This document shows, one piece after another, positions 32,501 through 44,800 of a stretch of 64,000 bases of DNA. A model generated the notes under the pieces. That model was not told the DNA's origin, made no database searches, and saw nothing but the letters and a program-made list of their open reading frames with translations. The DNA is from Drosophila persimilis. Taxonomy: Eukaryota; Arthropoda; Insecta; Diptera; Drosophilidae. The position numbers and the translations under genes were made by a program. Each line of letters begins with the position of its first letter. Position 1 is the stretch's first letter. The stretch is taken from positions 2,549,501-2,613,500 of the forward strand of contig NW_020825324.1 in NCBI RefSeq assembly GCF_003286085.1. Direction: 5' to 3'.

Positions 32501-35500
32501 ATGTAATAGAAGTCCTGCCACGACTCTACCTGGCTCCCGCTCCGATCTGTTGTTGTTTGTTCCCGTGTTGTTTTGATATGTAAGTTGATATATGATATTT
32601 GATTCAGACTTCGGCTTCAACTTCAACTTCAATTATGGCAAATGGCAAGCACAAAAGCTAGTTATGGGCTGGCTCTCGGATATGGTTTCCTGGCTATGAT
32701 GCTGGCTCTCTGGGTGAGGTTTTCCCTGCCTTTTCCCTTTTTTTTTGTTGTTTTTGCATAGTCACAGCTGCCACCTCTATGCAAAATACGAGTAGGAGTC
32801 GCAGTTGCAGTTGCAGTTGCAGTTGGTGTGGGGCAACTTTTGGTCAGGGCCTGTCTGTCGTCCCATATGGCAGGGCCTCGAGGTGCAGTCTAGCGTGACG
32901 CACGCTACCTGTACCTGGCTCCGGCTCTGGCTCTGGCTCTCCGCAAGTTGCACTGACAGTCCGACAGGAGGGTTCGACCTTTGCTGAAGTGCGTTTGTAA
33001 ATTTGTTTGCCAAATCAATTCAAATCTAGAGCGCGCGGAAAATATCCACAGAATGGGCATTGTGTCACCCTCCGATCTCCAGTGACAGGCCAAGGCCACC
33101 CTGTCACCCTTTTCTCTCAAGGCGCTTGGGCCATTGCCGATTTCCCGATTTGCCGCTTTCCCGATGCCATATTCTTCATTAGTGCAATGCGGAAAATTGC
33201 AAATGATTCAATTCTAATCCGCTCAGAAATTCTTTGGCATCATTTAAATTTCTGCGCACTTCAAGTGAGAGGACGATTCGGTGTCTCACGGGTTGGGTCG
33301 GATCGGATCGGATCGGGTCTCGTTCTCCCATCACTCAAGGGTGTAAAGGGTTCCGCGCCGATCCTCAATGATTTTGTCACATCCCGACGCTGTCAAGTGA
33401 GCCGCACTTAATGAAGTAGCAAAGGATCGCAGTGCATCCTCCCGTCTGCTCCTTAGATTGCAACAAAGATCGCACACAGTTTCGCACAGCGCTTCGCCCC
33501 GGGAGGGAGTCGAGTCTCCAGTCTGCTGGCAATTGTTATAATAATATTTTCAATGACATGACAGTCCTGTCCTGGTCGTGGCCCATAGATTTGCATTAAT
33601 GATATGCGGCCCGATGATGATGTGCAACATTTGTTAGATTGCTCTCCTTCCCAGGGCAAGGGTTGCCTCGCTCTCGCTCTCGCTCTCGTCTCGTCTCGTT
33701 CTCTGGGTGACTGCATCTTGATGGGTTTTTTTATGTTTTTTGTTTAGTTGAAGTCCTCTCCGAGGTGTTGGGTTGCCTCGCCCAAGGAATATTGGCAATT
33801 ATGCCAGTCGCTTGCTGTCGGTAAGATGATGCATGAGGATATTATGCAGATCGTCCTGGAGAGACGGAGTGTCTCCAGAGACAGAGAGAGAGAGAGAGAT
33901 CGCGTATAATCCAGATCTAAGAGCCCAGAAGATTGATTATGTCGACGGGGCCTGTGACTAGGCCAGGCGCATCCTCATCCACATCGATGCTCCTTTCTGT
34001 GACCTTCTTTCCTTGCCACACTCTTCGGGTTTCCGTGGATCGGAGGATCGAGGATCAGAGATCTGCAAAATGTTGATAGATTGATTATGTGAAGAGGTTC
34101 GTCGTGGAATACTTAATTGTTTATATTAAAACGAAGCAGATCTCTTCTCAGCTGCGATCTGCCGCAGTGAATATGTTAATGATCCTTGGCCTCTGATCTT
34201 CTTGGATTGCCATGCGAGGCAGCAGCATTTGATAGATGGACCATGTCTGTGGGTCCTCCTAATGATCCTTCCTGAAGGTAGAGCCAAATAAAACATCAAG
34301 TTTGATTTGTTTCATGGGTTTGTAATTGTAAATGGGGTTCTACATACCTACTTTCCCATTGCTCGGCTTGATTTTCAGCTGTGACCGCGGTTGAAGGTCC
34401 TTCCGTGACCTTTGCACCTGCTGCTGGCCGAGTGTGCTTGATGTGGAGCGGTTTGGCAGCAAACAACATGTTGTCTGCCGCATAATTGGACCGAAAAAAG
34501 CAGCCGCAGGACAATGCCCTGGCCAACAGGTGAGTTTTCGGCGCTGTCGAGGGATACGGCTTGTTAGAGCCTCGCCAAAGGTCTTGGGCCAGCGACCGTC
34601 TACGTTTTCGTCTCCGCCTAAACTGTTTAGCGCCTTCTACTGGCTAAAGGAGGAGGAGACCCAGGAGGAGTCCCAGGAGGAGTCCCAGGAGGAGTCCCAG
34701 GCGTGTGTGTGTTCGTGTGTCTAATGGATATTAGACTGCCTCTGGGGTGGAGTACCCGCAGAACGTACACACATACATATGTGGCAGCAGAAACATAACT
34801 GTTAAATGTCCTTTGTCCTAGCACTTCTGCGTGTGTATTCTGTTTTTGCACATGTTGACGCGACAGCGACTGACTCCGACTTCCTGACAGGACATGCAGG
34901 AACGAGCCAAATGCCTGCCTGCCTGCCGCCCGCCCTCACGTGGCACCGCACTCCCCGGCCAGTCCATTGTCTGGGCTGTTTTCGCAACTGTTTCGATCGA
35001 TTGCCGCGCGATAAGCCCGGCACTGGGACGGCGAACGGCGAACGGCTAACGGGGGACGGGGCACGCGTTGCAAGGCCAGCGGACACTGAAGCGGGCAACA
35101 AAGTGCGGGTCGAAAGGTGCGTCAGCGTCAATCGACGCCGGTAGCCGATCGAGTGGCTACATCCACTGCATTCACACACCGATCCCGATCCGATGCCGAG
35201 TCGACTTTTGTCACTGTCCAAAAATAAGCGGGTGCCTCGACAGCCAGCCATATGTGTGTGTGCCTGTGTGTGTGTCGCTTTTCCATTTTCGCCACTCGAG
35301 AAACCGTTTAAATCGCAATTAGAGTTTTGAAGTGTGCCCGCTTTTAATGGGCGATTTTTCACAATTTTCCCCATTTTCAGCGAACAAAAGTGTGCCCTCA
35401 AATGGGTTTCGAATTGAGAGGAGAGCCGCCGATCGACCGATTTCCGATTTCTGGCACTCCATTAACTTGTCCACAATTGCAAAATGACACTCATGCAGAC

Positions 35501-37940
35501 AACAATTCAATTAAATTTTAGATAGAACTGGAAAGAGGGCCATCTGGTCCACTGTTCCACTGCGTGGCCAGCCCTGGGAGCAGCTTACCGATTTTTTTAT
35601 TTGCATATTGCCGCTGGTTCTTTTCGGAACTGCCAGATCTAGGCGAATGCCGTGTAGAGCGGAAGAGAATGAACACCAAAAGGAGTGCAAAAGCACACTT
35701 TTCGGAAAGCGGAGGCAGAATGAGATAGAAATACATAGGAAGAAGTATTGAAAGTTGCAGAGACAGTATGGACCGAATAAAGCAGTGCAGAATCATCGAT
35801 TGAACCAGAAGAACCAGCGAACATGGGATAAATCAAAAGCTAATGAACAGAAAGAGAAGTACGACGCTTAGAGTGCAGGAGAATCAATTGAACAGTATTA
35901 AGCAAAAGCAAAACAGAGGAATACTAGTTCTTTTTGGGGTTCGGCGGATGTCTAAGGGGACTTTAGATGTAAAACCCACGAGGCAACAGTTTTCAAGTAT
36001 TTCTAACCTGAAAAGCTGAAGAGAAATGAATTTTAGTGACCACCTTCCTTGGGGTACTTCTAGGAAGCGCGTGCATGGCTTTATCTTACTGGACGATCGG
36101 TTATGGAACTGTGACTCTTCTAACTCTCGGCCTCATTACGCGGCAACCATCCAGAACAGGAGGATGGCAGTCGGTTGAAAAAGGTACGTACTCGTACTGT
36201 GCAGACATTCTTCCGACATTGCGTAAGTATCCGTTTCACTTTCAATCAAAACGAAATTAAAGAAATGCATGTTAAATGACACGAGAAGTCCAGAACGGGA
36301 ATCCATAGAAACGGGAGCGGGAATGGGAAAGGGCATCATTAGCCGGACGCGCCAGAAGCCAGAACCAGATAATAATGGGCAACAACCCATAAAAAGAAAC
36401 GCCAGCAAGCGACAACAATGACAACTACAACGACGACGACAACACACGGCGACGGGGTACGAGGCGGATGTTAACCTCTCGGCGACTTGGCCAGGGCCAG
36501 GGCCAGGGCCTGGAGAAAGTTCATATAGATAAGGACAAGGGTATGACAGGACCGGACCTGTGCTTTGTTGCGCCGTGATTTCGGGTGGGCTGGTCGGCCT
36601 GCTTGACCGCCGCTGCCCAACAGAAGAAAGCCCCGGCCACCCTGTCGATCCTGCCCATTCATATCACATAATAAAGTATTTTACTTTGTTTTTCCTGTCA
36701 TATCACACAAAGAGACGGACATGTGTCGGGTGTGCTGGCTGTGCTGGCTGTGCCCTGCTGAACTCGTCCGAGCATGCATTTTCTTATAGTCGATGCTACA
36801 TGCTACTCGAACGAGCAATGTACTTGCGGACCAATGAAAGTTTCACGCTCTACTGATCATTGCCATGGGAAGAAGGTTGTGTCCGTCTGGCTTGGGGTCT
36901 GGGAAAAGTGTTAACCCATTTCTAGCCCATGAGAATTTGCATAGATCTGGGGTTGGACAAAATGTTATGACAGCTCATTTAACGCCCAAGTCTCGAGTGG
37001 CATTGACCATCGATACAGCGACAATCCTTCGGCCAAAGTCTTGGACAACCAATTATCATAATTGACGGTTCGCTCTTCCCCGAACAGCTGGTGGGCATTG
37101 TCTTCTGGTGCTCGTAGTTCTAGTGCTCTGCGGGTGATCAATCGGTCTTTGAGGGGGTTCGCTAGTTCCAGTTTTGGTTAGTAATCCTCCTAGTCGTTCG
37201 AGGCCTGTAGTCTTGTGCCTAGATTTAAGACTTTTCGTCACTAAAGGGGAACTCATTCTAGTGGAAAGTTCTGGTTCTGCGACTACGTATTCCCATGAAT
37301 TATCTCTAGGAATAGAGATTCATGTGAGACCCTCTGGGCGGGATTGCTTATGGTGATCCTTTACGGATCTGCTTTCTCCTTGATTGTCTCTCGTTTCCCA
37401 GTAATCATTATGGACTTAAGACCCCATATATGTAGTACCTTTCCCTTAACCCGACTCGACCACAAAGGTTTAGTGACAAATGCGGCCCACCCCTTGCCCT
37501 CATTATAGCCAGAAATTCCCGAACCGAACCGAACCGAACCATTCCTTGGACCCACATGATGACTATTGCTAGTGCCAGAGTGGGGATCGTGATCGTGATC
37601 GTGCTCGTCAGCCCAGATGGGCCATGTCTCGCTATCAGAGCATTAAAACGCTCATTAAACCAGGAGCTGTCGCTGTGGCTGTGAGAAGCACTTGGACCTG
37701 GCCTCTGCCCGGCTCTGGCACTCTTCCGTGCACTTTCCGCAGAACTCGTGCGCCACGCTCCGGTGCCCCTGCCCCCCTCTAGTCGAGCGAGGTGTTTTGC
37801 ATAAACTGCTGGCTCCTTTGTGGTTTCTTCATCGAAATTATGGCACCCCAGACCCAGACCCAGACCCAGAGCCGGCCATGTGGGAACCTTTCTTCCTTCA
37901 TTCCGTTCGTCAGAAAACGCTGCGCTTGCATTAAAAATGA
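29501..37940. other. gene-poor DNA, central part
   Basis: No supportable gene. There is a poly-G run at 29571-29581, a CTGGGCCTCC/CTGGGTCTG array at 29648-29698, a 12-bp CCAGGAGGAGTC array at 34661-34700 with three perfect units, a (GATCG)n tract near 33300-33315, and GA-runs at 33883-33898. Unique, moderately AT-rich blocks between them may hold enhancers, but nothing in the bases alone identifies one. Confidence 0.4.
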
Positions 37941-37946
37941 TTTATT
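37941..37946 (-). terminator. poly(A) signal of the left KEN-box gene copy
   Basis: AATAAA on the minus strand, about 85 nt beyond the stop codon of the gene at 38032-39291. Confidence 0.55.
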
Positions 37947-38031
37947 CCTTACAATGATTATACGACAAAAAAAGTGTGTACGGCTATAAAAAAAAGTTAT
38001 AAACAAAATTCGAGTGTCCCAGAGAAGAGCC

Positions 38032-39291
38032 TCAGCTGGCCTCAGACATCGAGAAGCTGAGGCGTCTCTTGGTGGCGTCCCTGACCTGCGCCTGTGCCTG
38101 CATCCACATGGCATCCAGCTGGCACGAGGCTTCCAGCTCCTCGCCGCCCAGTCCCAATCCCAATCCCATTGCCAGCATGGGAATCGGATGCTCCTCGTCC
38201 AGCTCGCAGTCGCTGGTCGAGTTGTGGCCGCTGTCGGGGCTGATGTGGCGGATCTTCTGGGCGGAGCGGGCGGCCGCCAGCAGCTTCTGGGCCGACTGCC
38301 GTACGCTGGAGGAGATTCTTGTCGCGATCTTCCGTTTGCGCCGCACCACGCGCTGCCTCCGCAGCTGCAGTGATCGCCTCTTCCCCTGGGACTGGGACTG
38401 CGACTGCGACTGTCCATCGACGGTAGCCGGCTGGGGGGAGCGCACCTCCCGCTCCTCGTAGCCACTCGCGTGGGGTGACCTCCAGTACTCGCAGAGGTCG
38501 CTGGCCGGGTCGAAGGCGGGCCGGTAGGTGGGCGAGTGGGTGGCGGCAGCGGCGGCGGCGGCGGCGGAGGAGGTGGTGCTGCTCAGGGGGTGGTGTCTGT
38601 GTCGCTGGCGCAGACGCTGACGCGGCTGCCTGGGGGCCGGCGCCTTGCGGGTGCTCTCCAGAATGGCGTCGATCATCCGCTCCAGGGTCACGTCTCCCAT
38701 CTGGCTGGAGCTGAGCGTGGTCTGGCCGCTCTTCGTGGCAGGGGCCTGGGGCACGGGCATGGGCAGGGGAAGGGGAAGGGGAAGGGGCAGGGGCTTCTGC
38801 TCCAGGTAGCGGGGCTTCTCGAAGTAGCTGTCGGGGATGCCCATGCCGCGGAGTGCGAGCAGCGGACCCGGGATTATGGCCGCGCTCGGGGAGTACTCCG
38901 CCTCGAAGGTCGGCAGCGTGGAGGCGTAGGCGGGTGGGCGGAGTGTGGGCGTGGGCGTGGGCGTGGGCGTAGTCAGGGGCGAGGACATGATATTGCTGAG
39001 GTCCTTGAGCAGCGGGGTCCGTGGGTGCACGGGCAGGGAGCTGGCTGGCAGTGGCGTCGAGGTCAGCTGGTTCTCCTTCCCCTGTCCGTGGGCGAGGGCC
39101 AGGCAGAGGGACTTGCGCTTGAGCTTTCCCCGCAGGGCATGGAACTCGCTGTAGCTGCTTGCCCCTGATCCAGCTCCAGCTCCAAGTCCAGGTCCAGCTT
39201 CTGCTGCAGACCCAGCTCCCCTGCGCATTGGCGTGGCTGTGGTCTCCTCCATGTACGAGGGTCGGGGCTGGTTGACGGCCCACTTGAGCAT
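38032..39291 (-). CDS. unrecognised KEN-box protein, paralogue A
   Basis: Intronless coding block of 419 residues. The upstream acceptor CCCACACTTGCAG at ~39351 and a ~57-nt leader before ATG 39291 imply a non-coding first exon. I do not recognise the family. Visible: conserved start MLKWAVNQPRPSY; a KEN box (72-74) followed by RTPLLKDLSNIMSSP (91-105), a context common in APC/C-regulated cell-cycle proteins; a proline-rich stretch with TPTPTPTP and PLPLPLP repeats; a short helix-like block MGDVTLERMIDAILESTRK; polyAla; a strongly basic block (GKRRSLQLRRQRVVRRKRK) that could be a nuclear localisation signal; ISPDSGHNSTSD resembling a DSGxxS phosphodegron; and a C-terminal TKRRLSFS basophilic-kinase-type site. 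No enzyme motif or membrane segment. Its central part is nearly identical to the inverted copy at 46144-47349. A nuclear, short-lived regulatory protein is a reasonable but unproven inference. Confidence 0.75.
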   Translation of the reverse strand: MLKWAVNQPRPSYMEETTATPMRRGAGSAAEAGPGLGAGAGSGASSYSEFHALRGKLKRKSLCLALAHGQGKENQLTSTPLPASSLPVHPRTPLLKDLSNIMSSPLTTPTPTPTPTLRPPAYASTLPTFEAEYSPSAAIIPGPLLALRGMGIPDSYFEKPRYLEQKPLPLPLPLPLPMPVPQAPATKSGQTTLSSSQMGDVTLERMIDAILESTRKAPAPRQPRQRLRQRHRHHPLSSTTSSAAAAAAAATHSPTYRPAFDPASDLCEYWRSPHASGYEEREVRSPQPATVDGQSQSQSQSQGKRRSLQLRRQRVVRRKRKIATRISSSVRQSAQKLLAAARSAQKIRHISPDSGHNSTSDCELDEEHPIPMLAMGLGLGLGGEELEASCQLDAMWMQAQAQVRDATKRRLSFSMSEAS

Positions 39292-39351
39292 CTTGTTCTC
39301 TGGCGTGGTCTCTGGCGTGGTCTCTGGCGGTGTGGGTGAGGTTGCGGGTGC

Positions 39352-39860
39352 TGCAAGTGTGGGAGAGGGGGAGAGAAGTGCGGTTTAGTCTCGTGCTCGA
39401 GCTGTATCTAGATACTTATTTGTATCTGTGTGCGGTTCTGTTCTGTTTGTTCTGTCTGGAATCCAGAGCTGGTCGGCTTTTGCCGCAAAAAGTTGCCGGG
39501 TGAGTTGTTCGGGAATTTTGGCGCGCTTTCTGGTGGCCTTTTCGATTGCCAAATCAGCGAAGCGGCAAAAATGAAATCAAGAAAACAAAAAGAGAGAATT
39601 CCAGGCAATCAGCCTCCCCCCGGGCAGTCGCCGCCCCGTACCCCGTTTGCATTCGGACACGAACTGGACACGGACCTCCAGTGGAATACTAATCGAATAT
39701 CCCTAATTGCAAGTCCATGCTTCGCTGGCCGCGCAGAAAATGCCTCTTAATTTCACTTCAATTTACCTCTTCACAGATTTCTGTCCACTTCAAAAAAAAG
39801 CACAGATTGCACGGATTCAATGGGTGTATTTTTTCTCTATTTGCAGATGGATATTCCAGG
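39352..39860. other. probable intron upstream of KEN-box paralogue A
   Basis: Lies between the acceptor near 39351 and the GA-rich block at 39870-40110 (minus orientation). No coding potential is supported. The donor of the first exon was not located with confidence. Confidence 0.3.
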
Positions 39861-39869
39861 GCCCGATCT

Positions 39870-40110
39870 GGGGTTCCTTCGGACGCGGCGCGAGTGAGTG
39901 TACGAGTGGTGCGCCTGCGCGCCGCGAAGTTCGTTTCGAGAGTGACTCTGTTCGGCTCTGCTCGGGTACGTCCACGACTTGGCCAACGGCGCTGAGAGCG
40001 GCAGAGACCAGAGAGAGCGCGCAGAGGGAGAGCGAGAACGTCGAGAGAGCAGAGAGCAGAGAGCAGAGAACGTGTTGCATTTTCTGAGAGCGGGAGAGCA
40101 GGAGAGCGGT
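39870..40110 (-). promoter_or_regulatory. GA-rich candidate promoter region of paralogue A
   Basis: Dense GAGAG/CTCTC repeats (about 40005-40075 and 40085-40110), the type of site bound by GAGA factor (Trl), about 0.6-0.8 kb upstream of the paralogue A ATG and GC-richer than the surroundings. No TATA box or exact Ohler motif was placed, so the promoter call rests on position and GAGA density. Confidence 0.3.
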
Positions 40111-40770
40111 TGAGCGGGTGAGCCGGACGTTGCACTGCAACAGTTTCGAGCTCTCTTCAAATCGGAAACGTGGGTGGAATGTCGCCTTGAACGGCCATGG
40201 CTGGCAAGTTATGGAATGCAGTCGATGTATTACTTCCTTAGACCATTCCAGGCAGGAGTCGGTAAGATTTATCGGTTATGTGTGTAGCTCCAGGGGAAAG
40301 TTATTTAGGACTTCCTTCAGAGCCATTATCAGTCGATTTGGTCTATATGTATTGAAAATCGTATCTGTTATGTTTACTTTTTTGAAAATCCATCCAAAGT
40401 AGCCTGGAACCTTATCTAGGTCTATATTTTTCCAGGTTTCAGTATGCATAAGAGGTAGAACCTGCAAAACTCAATCACTATATCATGGCTGACATGGGAA
40501 AAAGAGTTTGCTTCCTAGTTCCGAAGAGTTTAATTATTGATTTGTAGATTGAAATAAGATGATATATGCAGACTTAAGCTTCAAAAGAAAATATGGGTCG
40601 AACAGGAACCCTTTATTGTATTTCAATCAATCAATCAATATCTAAAAGATGTGGCTTGTGTATAGATCTATGGACATCTTTGGTGTAATCTATAAAGAAA
40701 GCGGTAGATAATGCAAAGTTATTAGACGACTAGTTTAGCCCCAAGCCTTCCCATCTGATATACACATACA
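40111..40770. other. non-coding DNA
   Basis: AT-rich, with no gene seen. Phrases such as CACTATATCATGGCTGAC (40479-40496) hint at degraded DINE-1-type sequence. Confidence 0.3.
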
Positions 40771-40775
40771 TATAT

Positions 40776-40860
40776 ATGCAAAGCCCAGCCAAATCTGATC
40801 AAAATCGGCTGACTATATCATATAGCTGTCATTGGAATCAGGAGGTTTGCAAGAGTTCTC
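40776..40860. mobile_element. DINE-1-like fragment
   Basis: AAATCTGATCAAAATCGGCT, then GACTATATCATATAGCTG and TCATTGGAA reproduce the conserved internal phrase of DINE-1, also present at 12380-12415. It is a fragment without visible ends. Confidence 0.5.
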
Positions 40861-41790
40861 GTAAAGGAACTGCCAGAACCTTCTCTCTGGTCTTCCGAAT
40901 CCAATTCTATATGGTTCGTATCCCACAATCGTGTTCCAACAGCTGTGCGAATCCTGATTGAAAGAGAGAGGGAGAGGGAGAGAGAGAGAGATGGACATAT
41001 CGCTGCTCCTCTGTCGAGGGGCCAGCTGTTCTCTTCGCTGCTCGGCTCGGCGCTGCTTACGCCACAAAACATAATTTTCAATTACCTTTCTCTCAGCGTG
41101 TGGCTCCTTTCACCTCTGCTCTCCTCCATCTCCATCTCCCTTTCCCTCTCTAGCTGCTTGTCCTTCCCCTGTCCCTTGGTCTCTGTTTTCCCATTTTCGC
41201 CAAGAAAAGGACAACTCGCACACATAGCACTACAGTGGGAACCGGGGGATTGTACAATTTGGCCCATTGTTTATGGGACAAGCAGAGGAGTCGTCGTCGT
41301 CGTCGTCGTCGTCGGCGTCGGCGTCAGCGTCGCTGCAGGAAAATGTTGTGGAAAATTGTGCAATTGTTTTGCAATTTATTGGTTGAAAAGGGGCTCCGTG
41401 GTTCAGGAGAGTCGCTTCCATAGCCTCTTTCACTGTCCCTCCCCCCCGTATTTCTCTCTCTCGTTGTCCATCTTCTTGCGCTTTGTTCTTCCATCTCCTT
41501 CCGCCTTCTGTATTGCCATCCTCTTCCGCTTTCTCTGCCTATCTCCTTTCTCCTTTAAGCGCAAATTTATGATGACTCTGATACCCTCTGGATGGGCAGA
41601 AAAGGAAGCATCTCTGGGAGCATAAATAGTACCTACATATATACATATATATGTATATATTTCTGATCCTACAGATCCTTCTGTTATCGCTATATCAGAT
41701 AGAAAAAAACACACAAAGATATCCCAAAAATTTCAATTAGGAAAACTCTTTCGGCTCTGCAGAAATTGAACAAAAAATATCACATACCAT
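40861..41790. other. low-complexity non-coding DNA
   Basis: A (GA)n block at 40961-40990, a CT-rich tract at 41108-41160, a (CGT)n array at 41293-41325 continuing as GGCGTC, a long CT-rich tract at 41420-41560, and a TA-rich palindromic tract near 41636-41660. The 226-codon frame over it is a low-complexity translation. Confidence 0.4.
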
Positions 41791-41840
41791 CAATCGATCA
41801 AATTGCAAGGGTATCCAAAGCTTCGATACCGGGTACTTGC
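41791..41840. mobile_element. DINE-1-like end fragment
   Basis: AATTGCAAGGGTATCCAAAG followed by CTTCGATACCGGGTACTTGC resembles the DINE-1 terminus with its TTGCAAGGGTAT motif and short CTTCG hairpin. Confidence 0.4.
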
Positions 41841-44800
41841 CATTGAGCGGAGAATCTCAGCAGAGAGCCAGAGAGAGAGAGAAAGATAGAGAAAAAACAG
41901 AGATAGCCAAAACGAGAGACACGAGACACTCATAAAGAAGAGGACCAGAAACCATCCCATAGAAAAGGACAGCTGAGTCTCTCGAGATCCGTCAATTATC
42001 CCCGTTTTTGGAACCTATCTACTATCTGTTTTTTGTTGTTGTTTTGTTTTGCCTAATTTATTTGGCACTTTGTGCGAAATGGTATTCGTTTTGTATTCCC
42101 TTTCAATGGCAATCGGATCACTTGCCAATGTCCGGCGGTTCGGATCGGGTCAGGTCCTGGCCTAGATCTCACGATCAGTTCCGGACCACCGAATGGGTTC
42201 CAATTTATGGCCTATGGCACCTGTACGAACAATTGGATGAGGACCTCCAAGTGATATATGTAAGTCTATTAGGCCGTGGGGGACCACCCTCAGTTGGTTC
42301 CCAGGAGAATAATCTCAAGAGAATCTCTCTTCATTCAGAATTGAAATTTAAAAGCTGAAATACACAAGGGAATTTGGACAAAGTATAACTTAGAAATCTG
42401 TATACGTCTCTCATAGCATATCCCCCGATCTAGTAAGGCGAGAAGTGGTGCCGAATACATCTCAAACTATCCTTAGTCTTAATAGATTATTGAGAGTGAA
42501 GAAATAGATTCATTTTTACTTTTAATTGATGCAAGTTTCTGGATTAGGTATATTTCATTAAGGGTTTCTTTGTTGTATACCTTGCCCCTTCTAGAATCTA
42601 GATTGTAGTTTAATTTGACTCCTTTTTAAGTTTTACACCATCTTAAACATTTATTCTAGTAATATACCATCTATTTCCATATCTTTAGGCATACAAAAAC
42701 ATGCTTAATTCACTTTCCAGCCAGCTGTTCTGGGCCCTGGAATATGCCTCTATGTATGATTTCTGGGTCGTTCTCACAGTCCTAATTTAAATAATAAATC
42801 TCAAACCTTCGTTTCGCAAATTTGACACTCGAGAGGCTTTGCAGGACCTCAATTTGTTCTTCCATTCACAAAAAAAACAAAAAACAAAACCAGAAACGGT
42901 TCAGCTGCCCAGAAATGTCGAGTGACCAACGATAAATCTACGGAAAAAGCGAAGAAAATGGAAATAAATCAATAATATTGCAGTGGAGGATGGCCAGCTG
43001 CGTTTTCCTTTGGCTTATGCCCTCCTTCGGAATCTTACCAATAATCCGTCTATCTGTCTTGCAGTTGCATCGAATCAAAGGCAATTTTACGCATTGGTCA
43101 CTGGCCCAGGCTCGGGCTGAGGCCCAGGTCCTGAGACCAGGAAGAACCAGGAGAACAAGGAAGATAAATTAGGGCAGAGCCCGATCCCCGTTACCCGAGC
43201 CCCGACCCAGGGACAGAGGGACAGAGGAGGGTAGGAGGAGGAAGGGCAGACAGTGCGTCGCGATCCACTAATAAATTGCCCAACAATTGTGCAATTTTTC
43301 ATAGACGTAGAATCCGCAAGGCGGCAGCGACAGAGGCAGCGGCAGGGGCAGCGGCAGGGGCGACCCTGACGCTAAGACTTCACGCTCGGATTTGCTACCG
43401 TTTTCGATTTTTCGCTGTCCTTTTCCAATCACTATTATTTTTTCTTAGAGGCTCTGCCTCTCAGAGTGGGATTGGCTGTCGCTTTCCCAGTCGCCCACCC
43501 CCCTCCACAAGGGCATACACTGGAAGGACGTGCGGCGGCAAGGACATCAGATAAAGTGGAAAGTAGGTAAGGGACAGAAGAAAACTAATCTTGAATCACA
43601 CGCCGCACTGATAGCGCCAGGATCGGGAATCGGGAATCGGGGATCGGGGACCCACAATCCACAATCCCTGGCCGGACAGCTGTTCGGGGATTAGCACACA
43701 GCTCCTTCTGCTCCTATCTGGACTCGCACGCAAAATTATTAAAACACGGCCCTGAATTATGGGCCATAATTCAGAATTTGAACGGGACCCCCGTCCGCCG
43801 CTTAGCCGGCAAGCTATTTGTACTGCTGCCTTTCGGGCATATCCGACATTTCCCGACTCCCGGCGTCTTATTTGATAAGGCAGCCAAAAGGGAGAGAGGG
43901 AGGGAGAGGGGCAGGGAGAAAGCCGAGACCAGATGCAGCCACAGGATCCTGTGACTGTAGGCGCTCGCCTTTCATAATTTACTTTGATTGATTTGGGTAG
44001 CCCGATGCCCGATGGCCGATGCCCGATGCCCGATCCGATGTGAAGTGCTGGGATTTATTGAACTATTGAATGTGCCACTCAGGAGCCCCAGGCGGAGAGA
44101 TGAAATCCAAGGATGTAATCGAAACTTAAGGAATGCGGATCTTAAGGACACGGCAAAGTTTCGATGGAGGGACATACGTGCATATGAAATGATTGGACAG
44201 AATGTTATATAAGAGCTTTTTCGTTTAAGGAAATTTAAGGAAGAAATCATGAAACGCATGATATGCTACTAAATGGATTGGAAACCCCCTTGGCTGGCTT
44301 CCAATATTACTAAGGTGAGTATTTTGTATCTGTTTTAAAGCCTTCTGTTTCGAGCCTTCAAGGCTCGAGGCTCAAGGCTCAAAGGAGGGGATACCATATA
44401 CTTTCTTAACGGAATAACCCCCTATATTGGGTGATTATCATCACAATGTCTCCTTAAGCGAATGTCTTTAATTTCAGATGAGTCAGACCTAGGGATAGAA
44501 CCCCTGTATGTCTCCAAAGAGATTTGAGCCAATTTTTCACAAAATACTGTCATCTAATGATTGCTTCAGAAAACGATCAATATTCGGAAAATGTATATCA
44601 ATTACCACTCAATATCCAAATGGCAAGCGAGAACCCCGTGAGAGCCATTAATATGCTGATGGGCTATTTGTCAGGGCATATTCGATTGAAATCCGAACTT
44701 AAATTTCAATATTCAAAACGGTGCAAAGGGGTTTCCAAGGGAATGCGCCAGAGAGTGCACAGGAATGCAGAATCTCACATCCAAAGGTAGAGCAGAGAGC

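Noticed and set aside
34661..34700. short regular repeats that could suggest a CRISPR-like array
   Set aside because: 12-bp units are contiguous without spacers in a eukaryotic genome; a plain minisatellite.
38042..39283. 413-residue minus-strand frame over the KEN-box gene A
   Set aside because: It is the +1 shadow of the real frame. The paralogue comparison shows conservation of the MLKWAVNQPRPSY frame, and the shadow is Pro/Arg/Gly-biased as expected of GC-rich out-of-frame translation.
40945..41625. 226-codon plus-strand frame with RERERERE and Ser/Leu runs
   Set aside because: Translation of GA- and CT-rich microsatellite DNA.
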